Part shown: positions 9,139-18,176 of the stretch, one piece after another | Position numbering within the stretch: position 1 is the first letter of the stretch | How the letters are laid out: each line of letters opens with the position of its first letter | Assembly: GCA_050015495.1 (NCBI GenBank) | Contig: JBEKBH010000004.1 | Span: 124,001 to 188,000, forward strand | Origin: Palsa-1439 sp050015495 | GTDB lineage: Bacteria > Verrucomicrobiota > Verrucomicrobiia > Palsa-1439 | Direction of reading: 5' to 3' | Length of the DNA stretch: 64,000 nucleotides | Notes under the pieces: generated by a model | The model's database searches: none | What the model saw: only the letters and a program-made list of their open reading frames with translations | What the model was told of the DNA's origin: nothing | Translations under genes and position numbers: made by a program

Positions 9139-9170
9139 GCTTCGTGTCCTTCGTGCCTTCGTGGTGAGAA
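9139..9170. repeat. Dispersed intergenic motif (TTCGTG-rich)
   Basis: A run of TTCGTGtcc / TTCGTGcc / TTCGTGG units between the DUF2442 and dehydrogenase genes. Related strings recur at 24321-24343 (inverted) and, more degenerate, at 39545-39570. All copies are intergenic. Confidence 0.5.
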
Positions 9171-9180
9171 TGGCCGTCTC

Positions 9181-10308
9181 TTACACCGCTGCCGCGACCA
9201 GATCGCCGACTTCCTTCGTGCCGTAGCCCATTTTGCCGGCAGCGAGTGACTTGAGTTTTTCGCGGACGGTCTTGATGACGGCGTTCTCGATGGCGGCGGC
9301 GGCTTTCTTCAACGGCTCCGCGGATTCGCGGTCGCCGAGAAAATCGAGCATGAGACCGCCGGCGCAGATCGCGGCGAGCGGGTTGATGACGTTCTTGCCG
9401 GTGTATTTCGGGGCGCTGCCGCCGATGGGCTCGAACATGCTGGTGCCCTCGGGATTGATGTTGCCGCCGGCGGCGATGCCCATGCCACCCTGGATCATCG
9501 CGCCAAGGTCGGTGATGATGTCGCCGAACATGTTGTCGGTCACGATCACATCGAACCACTCGGGATTTTTTACAAACCACATGGTCGTGGCGTCGACGTG
9601 CGCATAATCGCGCTTAATGTCGGGATATTCTTTTTGGCCGATTTCATGAAAGGCGCGTTCCCAGAGGTCGAACGCGTAGGTGAGCACGTTGGTCTTGCCG
9701 CACAAGGTGAGTTGGGCCTTCTTGCCGGCTTTGACGTCTTCGGGTTTGAGGCCCTTCCACGGCTTGCCGCCGCGCCGTTTCCGGGCCAGCTCGAACGCAT
9801 AACGCAGACAGCGATCGACGCCGTGACGGGTATTGATGCTTTCCTGCACGGCGATCTCGTTCGGCGTGCCCTTGAACACGAACCCGCCGCTGCCCGTGTA
9901 GAGCCCTTCGTTGTTTTCGCGAATGACGACGAAATCGATGTCGGCCGGTCCCTTGTCCTTCAGCGGACAGAATCGCTCATCGTACAACTTCACGGGGCGA
10001 AGATTGATGTACTGTTCCATCTCGAAGCGCAGCCGCAACAGGATGCCTTTCTCGAGGATGCCAGGCTTCACATCGGGATGGCCGATCGCGCCGAGGAGGA
10101 CGACGGGGAATTTGCGCAATTCGCCGACGGCGCTCTCCGGCAGCACTTCCTTGGTGCGCAGGTAGCGGTCGCCACCAAAATCGTAGTCCGTATAGTTGAG
10201 TTTGACGCCAAATTTCTTCGACGCGACGTCGAGCACCTTGATCGCTTCGCGAACGACCTCGGGACCCGTGCCGTCGCCGCCGATAACTGCCACGTTGTAT
10301 GATTTCAT
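9181..10308 (-). CDS. Isopropylmalate/isocitrate dehydrogenase family enzyme
   Basis: 375 residues of the NAD(P)-dependent beta-decarboxylating dehydrogenase family. Visible motifs: VIGGDGTGPEV at the N-terminus, VIRENNEGLYTG, the catalytic YAHVDATTMWFVKNPEWFDVIVTDNMFGDIITDLGA segment with its metal-binding Asp residues, and a nucleotide-binding loop FEPIGGSAPKYTGKNVINPLAAI. It oxidatively decarboxylates a 2-hydroxy-3-carboxy acid. Substrate choice (3-isopropylmalate, isocitrate or a relative) cannot be fixed from sequence alone, and no other leucine-biosynthesis gene is adjacent. Start at the ATG at 10308. Confidence 0.88.
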   Translation of the reverse strand: MKSYNVAVIGGDGTGPEVVREAIKVLDVASKKFGVKLNYTDYDFGGDRYLRTKEVLPESAVGELRKFPVVLLGAIGHPDVKPGILEKGILLRLRFEMEQYINLRPVKLYDERFCPLKDKGPADIDFVVIRENNEGLYTGSGGFVFKGTPNEIAVQESINTRHGVDRCLRYAFELARKRRGGKPWKGLKPEDVKAGKKAQLTLCGKTNVLTYAFDLWERAFHEIGQKEYPDIKRDYAHVDATTMWFVKNPEWFDVIVTDNMFGDIITDLGAMIQGGMGIAAGGNINPEGTSMFEPIGGSAPKYTGKNVINPLAAICAGGLMLDFLGDRESAEPLKKAAAAIENAVIKTVREKLKSLAAGKMGYGTKEVGDLVAAAV

Positions 10309-10440
10309 CGGAATACCTTTCGCCAAAAACCCGGCCCTGTGGGCGGGAGTCGTGATTCTAAGCCCTGCGGAGAGGGTTGCAACCGAATTTTCTCTTCGCC
10401 ACGCGGGCCGCGCGCCAGTACGATTCGCGGAGAACTCCGG

Positions 10441-12081
10441 ATGCGCCATTTCGCGATGAAATCGGAAGAATCTAGGCTTGGGGCGTGTTGGCTGGCGGTG
10501 TTGCTGTTTGTGACGGCCCTGGTTGTTTACGGCAACAATCTGCACGCCGCTTTCATCCTTGATGACGTGCCGTGGATTCTCAAGAACCCGAACATCCGCT
10601 CATTCTGGCCGCCCTGGCTGCCGCTCCTGAACACGTCGCGCCCGGTCGTGCAATGGAGCCTGGCGCTGAATTATGCGATGGGCGGCCTCAATCCGGTTGG
10701 ATATCACCTCGTCAACAACCTGATCCATGCATTGACGGCGCTGGTTTTGTTCGGCGTGGTGCGGCGGACGCTGCGGACGGAAAAACTCACGCCGACTTTT
10801 GGTGACGCGGCGGACGGCGTGGGATTCGCCGTGGCACTGCTTTGGGCGTTGCATCCGCTCGATACGGAGAGCGTGACCTATGTGATTCAGCGCTCAGAAA
10901 GCCTGGCCGGACTGTTCACGGTATTGACCCTGTATTGCGTCATCTGCGGGGCGACGGCGGACCGGGCCACCGCGTGGAATTTTCTAGCCATGCTTGCCGG
11001 CGCGCTGGCCGTGGGGTCGAAACCAGAGGCGGTGGTGGTTCCCGGGTTGGTGCTGGCGTACGACTGGACATTCCTCGCAGCAACACGCAAGCGGTGGCGA
11101 CTGTACGTCGGGCTGATGGTGAGTTGGTTGCTGGTTGCCGTCTTCCTCGTTGCTGGCAGACGAGAATGGATCGGGAGCGCGGGCGCGGTGTCCGGCAGCG
11201 GGGCGATCACGTGGCTCGATTATGCAAAGTTGCAACCCGGAGTGGTTCTCCATTATTTGCGCCTGAGCCCGTGGCCCGACCGCTTGTGCCTGCTGTACAG
11301 CCGTCCGCAACCACCGACGGAATTACGGCTGTGGATCCAATGCGGAGTGGTGGCCATGTTGCTGGTCGTCACCGCGTGGTTGCTGGCTCGAAAGAGCGCC
11401 ATGGGATTTCTCGGCGCGTGGTTCTTTCTCGCGTTGGCGCCGACCTCGTCCGTGATTCCGCTGCTGAACCCGGTGTTCGAGCACCGGATGTATCTCCCGC
11501 TCATGGCGGTGGTCGCGATGATCGTGTGCGCAGGGTGCGCGATATTCGACAAACTTCCCGTGCGTAGCGAGGCCAGGAAACAGCTCGGTTTGGGGACGCT
11601 GGTTCTTGCCGGGCTCGCGTTGGGCGCGGCCACCATGCGACGCAACATGGATTATGGAACGGAGGTCTCCATTTGGCGGGACACGGCACAAAAAGCGCCG
11701 ACGAATCCCGACGCGCACTATGGTTTGGGACTCGCCTTGGCAACGGCGGGACATATCGACGAAGCGGGTGGGGCGTTTTCCGAGGCGTTACGGTTGAAAC
11801 CCGATTTTGCGCAGGTGCAATATGACTGGGGCATGGTGTTGATGAAGACGGGACGGGAGACGGAAGCCCTGACGCATTTCACTGCGGCCCTCGGGATTAA
11901 TCCACGATATGCGGCGGCAGCGGACGGAATCGGTGTCATTCTTTATCACCAGGGCAAACTGGAGCAAGCCATCGGGCGCTTTTTCGAAGCCACGCGTCTC
12001 AATCCGGATGACGCCGAGGCCCAACACAACCTGGCCATGGCACTACGCGAACAACGGCGGGGGTCAGGTAATCAGAACTGA
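10441..12081 (+). CDS. Polytopic membrane protein with C-terminal TPR repeats (TMTC/PMT-like)
   Basis: About 546 residues. Ten or so transmembrane segments are followed by roughly three TPR units (PDAHYGLGLALATAGHIDEAGGAFSEAL, FAQVQYDWGMVLMKTGRETEALTHFTAAL, AAADGIGVILYHQGKLEQAIGRFFEA). The acidic pair in the first periplasmic loop (AFILDDVPWILKNP) and the RPVVQWSLALNY segment fit GT-C glycosyltransferases of the PMT/TMTC type, which use lipid-linked sugars outside the membrane. Acceptor unknown. I chose the ATG at 10441 because GGAG lies ~10 bases upstream; an ATG at 10456 is the alternative. It runs 18 bases past the end of the convergent YfhO-like gene. Confidence 0.8.
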   Translation: MRHFAMKSEESRLGACWLAVLLFVTALVVYGNNLHAAFILDDVPWILKNPNIRSFWPPWLPLLNTSRPVVQWSLALNYAMGGLNPVGYHLVNNLIHALTALVLFGVVRRTLRTEKLTPTFGDAADGVGFAVALLWALHPLDTESVTYVIQRSESLAGLFTVLTLYCVICGATADRATAWNFLAMLAGALAVGSKPEAVVVPGLVLAYDWTFLAATRKRWRLYVGLMVSWLLVAVFLVAGRREWIGSAGAVSGSGAITWLDYAKLQPGVVLHYLRLSPWPDRLCLLYSRPQPPTELRLWIQCGVVAMLLVVTAWLLARKSAMGFLGAWFFLALAPTSSVIPLLNPVFEHRMYLPLMAVVAMIVCAGCAIFDKLPVRSEARKQLGLGTLVLAGLALGAATMRRNMDYGTEVSIWRDTAQKAPTNPDAHYGLGLALATAGHIDEAGGAFSEALRLKPDFAQVQYDWGMVLMKTGRETEALTHFTAALGINPRYAAAADGIGVILYHQGKLEQAIGRFFEATRLNPDDAEAQHNLAMALREQRRGSGNQN

Positions 12082-14511
12082 TTCTGGTTGGACCCGGTTT
12101 CTTCGTGCGTAGAGCGCGATCGCAGAGACAAAGGCAGCCAGAGACGCGATGGATATCCACGTTCCCACCCGAAACCCGACCGGCGCGTATTCGATTTGGA
12201 TGTGATGGTGGCCTTGTGACAGCGGGATGGCCCGCAGAACGTAATTGGCCGGCAAGACATCGTACGTGCGCTGCACGCTGCCATCCAGCGGACGGGCCCG
12301 CCATCCGTCGCTGTACGCGTCCGTGATCAACAAAATCGCCGGGTGCGGGAGATCGGCCTCGACCGTCAGTTGATTCGCGGATGAATCGATGAGTGTGACC
12401 GTCCCCTTTTCGGCGGAGGGTTGCGGCACGGGGTTGGGCTCGGTTTCGAGGATGACTTGTTGGCTCGGGTCGAACGACGGGGAGTCCATCGCCCACAGGA
12501 TTTCGTCGCGACCCGAGATGACGCGGTATTGTTGCACCAGTTGGACATGCGACATGACTACATTCTCCGTCAGGACCCGGTCGCCATTCTCGCTGGGGAG
12601 AAAGGCGTACCGCCAACGCAACATCGCGGACAGCGGGTGGAACCCCGAAAACCTGACGTGTTGGTCGTTTCCCTCCATCGGTTGCCCTTGCGTGAACGCC
12701 ATGAATTCCTTGTACCGTTTGAGCGTAAGCGGTGCGTACCCCCAGACGTCTTCCTTGCCGAGCCATATGGCGATGTTGGGGATTCGTTGATAGAAGATGC
12801 GATAATCTCCCGGACGTTGGTCGAGAAAGGCCTTCAGTTTTGGCGCCTCCGTGTACGCCAGATCAAACGTAGCCAGTGATGTTCTGGCGAAGACGAAGAC
12901 CTCGGCAATCGCCATGAGCGCCGCGGCGTACACAACCCATCGGGAAGCTCCGGCGAACAGCATCAGTCCGCTCAAAGCCAGCAACTCCGCCGCGGCAACA
13001 AACAGACACCATGAGGCGAATACTCCAGCCTGCTTTTCGAACGACGGATCGGCGCTGATTGCCGCGGACGATTCTGGTGCGGCCTGAATCGCCTGCATCG
13101 TTCGGAACCACCAGTTGGTTGGCTCCGGGGCGAGCGCCATCGACCGAAGTCGCAACCCCGCACACATAATCGTGATACCAGCGACCAGTAAGCCCAACGC
13201 GAGCCATTTGTTTCCCTTTGGATTGGTGAGCAAGCGATCCAGTCCCGCACCCGCCAACATGGCCAGGAAGAGCGATGCATCCATGATAAACCTGGAGTTG
13301 GCGCGAAACCGATCAAAGCCCGGCACCTCGTAGTAGAGGAACTTGAACAACGGGGTATTCGCACCCAATGCCAACACCAACATGATTGCCAGTAGTGGGA
13401 TCAACCCCCGCCGAAGCCCGCGTTTTCCACGAGCGGCGCCATAAACCGCCAGCGCCAGCCCGCTCACCCCGATGAACAGGCACATCTCCCACCGAAACCA
13501 GCGTCCCCAGTAAGGCAGGGTTGGGTCATTGCCGAAGAATCTTGGTGCCAACAGTGTCAGCAAGTTCTCCGGCGGAAAGGAAAAACTCGAGGCAAAAGCA
13601 TAACTGATCCCGCCGCCGCGAATGCTTTCGGACGCGGCTTGAAAGCTGGTCAGGAGTTGGACCGCGCCCAACGCAGCGGCCCCGGCATACATCCCCCCAA
13701 AGCCCAGAAGGACGATTGTCCGGTGCCGGGAACCGATCAATCCAAAGAGCATGAGCAAACCCGCCGCCACCGCCGTGTAAAAGCAGGCTTGGAAGTCGCC
13801 GGCGAATATCTGCATGGTGATGGCGGCCATGCCGGCCAACACCCAACCCGGGGTTCGTGTCTGTGTCCACTCGTCAACCGAAGCGAGCACGAGGGGCATC
13901 CACGCGATGGCGTACAACAACGACAAGTGCCCGGCGTAGATGTGAAGAAAGTACGAACCGGAAAACATGAACAAGGCGCCCGCGATGACCGCGGCAACCG
14001 GATGCAGTCCACGGCGCAGACCCCACAGGTACGTAAACAATCCGGCGAGAAGAACATGGAGCGCGATGCCGAGATTGATGGAGCGGTGGAGCGGCAACAC
14101 CAGATCGAGCCAGTTGGTCGGATACAAGACCGCGGTTTGCGCCCAGCCCAGGTACGGCATGCCGCAGTAGACGTAAGGGTTCCACAGCGGCAGATGACCG
14201 TGCCGGAGTTGATCGGCGGTGAACACCCGCCAGTAGATGAATTGCGAGGCAAGATCGGTTCGGTTGTCCGACAACACAACGGGCCGGGTCGTGAACAGAA
14301 CGTCGCCAAACACGCCGAGGGTCAACCCCAACAAGATCGCGGCTCCGATCCAACGGGAACGGACCGAGGCGACTGCTTTGTTTGTTATGGTTGGATGCAA
14401 ACCGACGAACAGGATACTCCGGTCAGGTGTGTGGGGGAAGTCCCGGATGTGGGCGCCAAAACCGGTTCTTGCGGTTCTCGAACAGGGGCCGTAAACAGGA
14501 TGAAATGACAT
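12064..14511 (-). CDS. YfhO-like bacterial membrane protein
   Basis: Up to 815 residues with about a dozen transmembrane segments and a periplasmic C-terminal beta domain, as in the YfhO family. An early acidic/aromatic loop is present (DLASQFIYWRVFTADQLRHG, LPLWNPYVYCGMPYLG). YfhO proteins decorate lipoteichoic acids or other polymers in Firmicutes; in Verrucomicrobiota they are probably surface-glycan glycosyltransferases (inference). The ATG at 14511 overlaps the divergent MFS gene by 7 bases, and the first ~37 residues lack family character. A TTG start at 14400, just before the first helix, is at least as likely. Confidence 0.8.
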   Translation of the reverse strand: MSFHPVYGPCSRTARTGFGAHIRDFPHTPDRSILFVGLHPTITNKAVASVRSRWIGAAILLGLTLGVFGDVLFTTRPVVLSDNRTDLASQFIYWRVFTADQLRHGHLPLWNPYVYCGMPYLGWAQTAVLYPTNWLDLVLPLHRSINLGIALHVLLAGLFTYLWGLRRGLHPVAAVIAGALFMFSGSYFLHIYAGHLSLLYAIAWMPLVLASVDEWTQTRTPGWVLAGMAAITMQIFAGDFQACFYTAVAAGLLMLFGLIGSRHRTIVLLGFGGMYAGAAALGAVQLLTSFQAASESIRGGGISYAFASSFSFPPENLLTLLAPRFFGNDPTLPYWGRWFRWEMCLFIGVSGLALAVYGAARGKRGLRRGLIPLLAIMLVLALGANTPLFKFLYYEVPGFDRFRANSRFIMDASLFLAMLAGAGLDRLLTNPKGNKWLALGLLVAGITIMCAGLRLRSMALAPEPTNWWFRTMQAIQAAPESSAAISADPSFEKQAGVFASWCLFVAAAELLALSGLMLFAGASRWVVYAAALMAIAEVFVFARTSLATFDLAYTEAPKLKAFLDQRPGDYRIFYQRIPNIAIWLGKEDVWGYAPLTLKRYKEFMAFTQGQPMEGNDQHVRFSGFHPLSAMLRWRYAFLPSENGDRVLTENVVMSHVQLVQQYRVISGRDEILWAMDSPSFDPSQQVILETEPNPVPQPSAEKGTVTLIDSSANQLTVEADLPHPAILLITDAYSDGWRARPLDGSVQRTYDVLPANYVLRAIPLSQGHHHIQIEYAPVGFRVGTWISIASLAAFVSAIALYARRNRVQPESVLIT

Positions 14512-15743
14512 TCACGCCAGAGCGGACGTCGTCACCGCGCGAGCGGCTGACCGATTTTCTCGGTTTACGGCGGAGCATTGTCGGGTTGCTGGGGATGGTC
14601 GTGTTGGTGGGCATGGGCGAGCACATGGCCGAGCAATTCCTTCCGCTCTACCTGCTGGCGCTCGGCGGCGGTTTCATCTCGATCGGCTTCCTCAACGCCA
14701 TGGACAACCTGCTGGGCGCGCTCTACTCGTTTCCCGGCGGGTACCTTTCCGACCGGCTCGGGACGAAGCGGGCCCTGCTGGTATTCAACGTCGCGTCGAT
14801 GGTCGGGTTTCTGATCGTTGTGTTGATCCCGACGTGGCAGGCGTTGTTGGCCGGCGCGGCGCTGTTTCTATCGTGGACCGCGATCTCGCTGCCGGCGACG
14901 ATGGGACTGGTCGCGAAGGTGCTGCCCAAGAACAAGCGGGCGATGGGCGTTTCCCTGCACTCGCTGGTGCGGCGCGTGCCCATGGCGCTGGGGCCGGTGG
15001 TGGGCGGCGCGTTCATCAAGGCGTGGGGAGTCGAACGGGGGGTGCGGCTGGCCTTCATCGGGGCGTTGGCAATGGCGGTGATCGCGGCGATCTTGCAACA
15101 GTTCCTGATTGAAGACGACGCGCCACGCGAAAAAACCGCGGCGGAACACAATCCCTTGCGCCTGTGGCGGTATGTCAACGCCGATCTGAAACAGTTGCTG
15201 GTCGCGGACATTCTGGTGCGGTTCTGCGAACAGATTCCGTATGCGTTCGTCGTGGTCTGGGCCGTGGGGACGGCGAATGCGCCGGGGCCGGTGAGCGCGC
15301 TGCAGTTCGGCGTGCTGCGCACGGTCGAGATGGCGACGGCCATTCTCGTTTATATTCCGGTGGCGTACCTGGCCGACCGCAGCCACAAGAAACCGTTCGT
15401 GGTGATGACGTTCGTCTTCTTCACGTTGTTTCCGCTCCTGCTGCTGTACTCGCGGACCTTTGGCATGCTCATCGTGGCGTTTGTGCTTCGCGGGTTGAAA
15501 GAATTCGGCGAACCAACCCGCAAAGCGCTGATCATGGACCTGGCCCCGGAAGATCGAAAAGCGGGCGTGTTCGGCCTGTACTACCTGGTTCGCGACGTGA
15601 TCGTGTCCATCGCGGCCCTCGGCGGCGCGTTCCTGTGGCAGGCCAACCCGCGATGGAATCTGCTGTCGGCGTTTGTCTTCGGCGCGCTGGGCACGATTTG
15701 GTTCGCGCTCCACGGGCGTGATCTCGGGCGATCCAACGCCTAG
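14505..15743 (+). CDS. Major facilitator superfamily transporter
   Basis: 412 residues with twelve predicted transmembrane helices. The loop 2-3 signature GGYLSDRLGTKRALL and its second-half counterpart AYLADRSHKKPFVV are clear MFS motif A variants. A late motif, FGEPTRKALIMDLAPEDRKAGVFGLYY, is typical of a group of MFS proteins of unknown substrate. Start at the ATG at 14505, with AGGA just upstream. Divergent from the YfhO-like gene; substrate not predictable. Confidence 0.9.
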   Translation: MTFTPERTSSPRERLTDFLGLRRSIVGLLGMVVLVGMGEHMAEQFLPLYLLALGGGFISIGFLNAMDNLLGALYSFPGGYLSDRLGTKRALLVFNVASMVGFLIVVLIPTWQALLAGAALFLSWTAISLPATMGLVAKVLPKNKRAMGVSLHSLVRRVPMALGPVVGGAFIKAWGVERGVRLAFIGALAMAVIAAILQQFLIEDDAPREKTAAEHNPLRLWRYVNADLKQLLVADILVRFCEQIPYAFVVVWAVGTANAPGPVSALQFGVLRTVEMATAILVYIPVAYLADRSHKKPFVVMTFVFFTLFPLLLLYSRTFGMLIVAFVLRGLKEFGEPTRKALIMDLAPEDRKAGVFGLYYLVRDVIVSIAALGGAFLWQANPRWNLLSAFVFGALGTIWFALHGRDLGRSNA

Positions 15744-15950
15744 GATTTTCCAAGCGGGCGTGCGAACAAACGGAAGCCGTTGCGCTTCGGCATTATCTCG
15801 AGGCCCGATTGAATCATGACTGACACGCTCAGGTAATGCACGGATTTTACTTGGAGGACACTGGAAGTTGGCGGAATATTCCCAGTGGCAACGGCGGTCG
15901 CTTCGTGCATGCAAGCGTGAAGCGCATCGGCTTTTCTCGGGGATCGCATT

Positions 15951-17756
15951 ATGCAAGGATCATTAGATTCAAACCGGCACATCGAAGTGGCGGCAGGTGA
16001 CACCGTGGGTTTCCGTCTCGGATTGATTTCAACGTTGGCTGGCGGTATTGGCATTGGCGCCGGGCTTATCGCGTATTTGTTGCTCAAGCTGATCGGCCTG
16101 TTTACCAACCTGTTCTTCTTTGGCCGGCTCTCCGCAGCGTTCACGAGCCCGGCCGGAAACCATCTCGGCCTGTGGGTAATATTGTTGCCGGCGGCGGGCG
16201 GGCTTGTGGTCGGGTTGATGGCCAAGTACGGCACGTCGAAAATCAAGGGCCACGGCATTCCCGAGGCGATGGAAGCGGTGCTGACGAGCCGCAGCCGAAT
16301 TCATCCCAAGGTGGCCGTTCTCAAGCCGCTCTCGGTGGCGGTGGCCATCGGCACCGGTGGGCCGTTTGGGGCCGAGGGCCCGATTATTCAGACCGGCGGG
16401 GCGGTCGGCTCGCTGGTCGGACAAATGGTCCGGATGACGGCCGTTGAGCGCAAGGTGTTGCTGGCATGCGGCGCCGGGGCGGGAATGTCGGCGACCTTCA
16501 ACACGCCCATTGCGGGAGTCATACTGGCGATCGAACTATTGCTGTTCGAATTTCGGCCGCGTTCCTTCATTCCCCTCGTGGTTGCCAGCACCCTGGCGAC
16601 AGCCACGCGGTTTGTGGTGATGGGGCGCCAGGCAATGTTCGAGATGGGCAGCGTGGATTTTGGGATTCCGTCGAATTTGTTGTACTACATCCTGCTCGGC
16701 GTGGTGTGCGGCTTTGCGGCGGTCGGATTCAGTCGGGCATTGTATTGGGTGGAGGACCAGTTCGAGCATCTGCCGATCGATGAACTGTGGTGGCCCGCGA
16801 TTGGGGGATTGGGGCTGGGGGTCATCGGTTTTTTCATGCCGCGCGTGCTGGGTGTCGGCTACGACACGATCTCCGATATTTTGAACGAACGGCTCGCGCT
16901 GAATCTGCTGCTGGGCATCATGGTGTTGAAGGCGCTGGCCTTGCTGATCTCGCTCGGTTCCGGGACTTCCGGCGGGCTGCTGGCGCCGATGTTTATGACC
17001 AGCGCGGCCATGGGCGCTGTGTTCGCCGCGGGGGTGAATCATCTGATACCCGGCGCGCACCTGCCTGCGGGGGCGTTTGCCCTGGTGGCCATGGGAGCGG
17101 TGTTCGGCGCGGCGGCCAACGCGACGTTTACCTTCATCATTTTCGCCTTCGAGATCACCCGTGACTATAACGCGGTGCTGCCGTTGATGCTGGTCTGTGT
17201 TGTCGCCAGCGGCATTGCGCGGCAGTTCATGCGGGCATCGATCATGACCGAAAAGCTGGCGCGTCGCGGTCTGCGGGTCGACCAGGAATACGAGACGAAT
17301 GTGCTTCAGCAGGTGACTGTCGGTGAAATCATGGACAAGCGGCCGCCGACCGTGTCCTCCGCGATGAAGGTGGCCGAGCTGGCGGACCAAATCGCGCAGA
17401 ATCAATCGTCAGCCCATCGGCGGCAGGCGACCCTGGTTCTCGACAACACGAATCGGCTGGTCGGAATCGTCACGCGCGGTGATGTGCTGCGACTGCTGAA
17501 GGACGATCCAACGGGAGCCGTCACCGTGGGAGAGGCGTGCTCCACGGTCCTGATCGTGACGTATCCCGACGAGAGCGTGCAGGAAGCGATGACGAAACTG
17601 CTGGTCAATAACATTGGGCGGTTACCCGTCGTCCAGCGTGAGTCGCCGCGTGCGGTTGTGGGTTATCTGGGCCGGGCCGAAGTGATGGCGGCGCGCACGC
17701 GGCGGCATGAGGAAGAACATGTGCGCGAGCCGGGCTGGCTGAGCCGCACCGCATAG
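15951..17756 (+). CDS. CLC-type chloride/proton antiporter with CBS pair
   Basis: 601 residues. The CLC pore signatures are present: GHGIPEA (residues ~100-106), GGPFGAEGPIIQTGG with the gating Glu at ~142, and GSGTSGGLLAPMF. A tandem CBS domain pair follows from about residue 450 (VGEIMDKRPPTVSSAMKVAEL, LVGIVTRGDVLRLLK, then a second copy ending VVGYLGRAEVM). Retention of the gating Glu suggests a secondary antiporter or gated channel; CBS pairs usually bind adenine nucleotides. GGGGA lies ~8 bases before the ATG. The 207 bases upstream show nothing recognisable. Confidence 0.95.
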   Translation: MQGSLDSNRHIEVAAGDTVGFRLGLISTLAGGIGIGAGLIAYLLLKLIGLFTNLFFFGRLSAAFTSPAGNHLGLWVILLPAAGGLVVGLMAKYGTSKIKGHGIPEAMEAVLTSRSRIHPKVAVLKPLSVAVAIGTGGPFGAEGPIIQTGGAVGSLVGQMVRMTAVERKVLLACGAGAGMSATFNTPIAGVILAIELLLFEFRPRSFIPLVVASTLATATRFVVMGRQAMFEMGSVDFGIPSNLLYYILLGVVCGFAAVGFSRALYWVEDQFEHLPIDELWWPAIGGLGLGVIGFFMPRVLGVGYDTISDILNERLALNLLLGIMVLKALALLISLGSGTSGGLLAPMFMTSAAMGAVFAAGVNHLIPGAHLPAGAFALVAMGAVFGAAANATFTFIIFAFEITRDYNAVLPLMLVCVVASGIARQFMRASIMTEKLARRGLRVDQEYETNVLQQVTVGEIMDKRPPTVSSAMKVAELADQIAQNQSSAHRRQATLVLDNTNRLVGIVTRGDVLRLLKDDPTGAVTVGEACSTVLIVTYPDESVQEAMTKLLVNNIGRLPVVQRESPRAVVGYLGRAEVMAARTRRHEEEHVREPGWLSRTA

Positions 17757-17884
17757 GGGCATCGGCGGTGCGCGGCTGCTAGTGCCGGCGACGCGTCCGG
17801 CCCGCGTTGGCATCGCATCATGTCAGGCTGAACCACCATTGTTGGTAATGCCTGACTGAACCGCCCTCGTTTGAAAATTGGTGT

Positions 17885-18175
17885 TTACTGGATGGCCCGA
17901 TTCAGGTCGGCGACCAACGCGTCGATGTCCGGACAGCCGCGCGCGCGGGCGGTCTGTTCGATGGAGTGCGCCCCGCCGCAGCAAAAGTCCACTTTGTGAT
18001 TGCCGAACACCGCGACCGTTTGCGGCCAGCGATCCGCGACTTCGCGGACGATCATGTCCCTGGTGATCGTCTTCGGCGCGGCTTCCGCAGGCGGTTCACC
18101 ATGACCGCAACCGCAGCCACAACCGCCCTCACGATGGGCAGCGAACTTCTCTTTGATCGTCTTGATAAGACCCAT
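17885..18175 (-). CDS. ScdA_N (DUF542/RIC N-terminal) domain protein
   Basis: 96 residues. The N-terminus carries a Cys/His-rich stretch (GGCGCGCGHG), followed by a ScdA_N domain (MIVREVADRWPQTVAVFGNHKVDFCCGGAHSIEQTARARG) with its conserved FCCGG. RIC/ScdA proteins repair iron centres damaged by NO or oxidants using a di-iron hemerythrin domain; that second domain is missing here. The start lies 1 base after the stop of the NnrS-like gene, making it the last gene of the nirK operon and supporting a role in nitrosative stress. Confidence 0.9.
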   Translation of the reverse strand: MGLIKTIKEKFAAHREGGCGCGCGHGEPPAEAAPKTITRDMIVREVADRWPQTVAVFGNHKVDFCCGGAHSIEQTARARGCPDIDALVADLNRAIQ

Positions 18176-18176
18176 A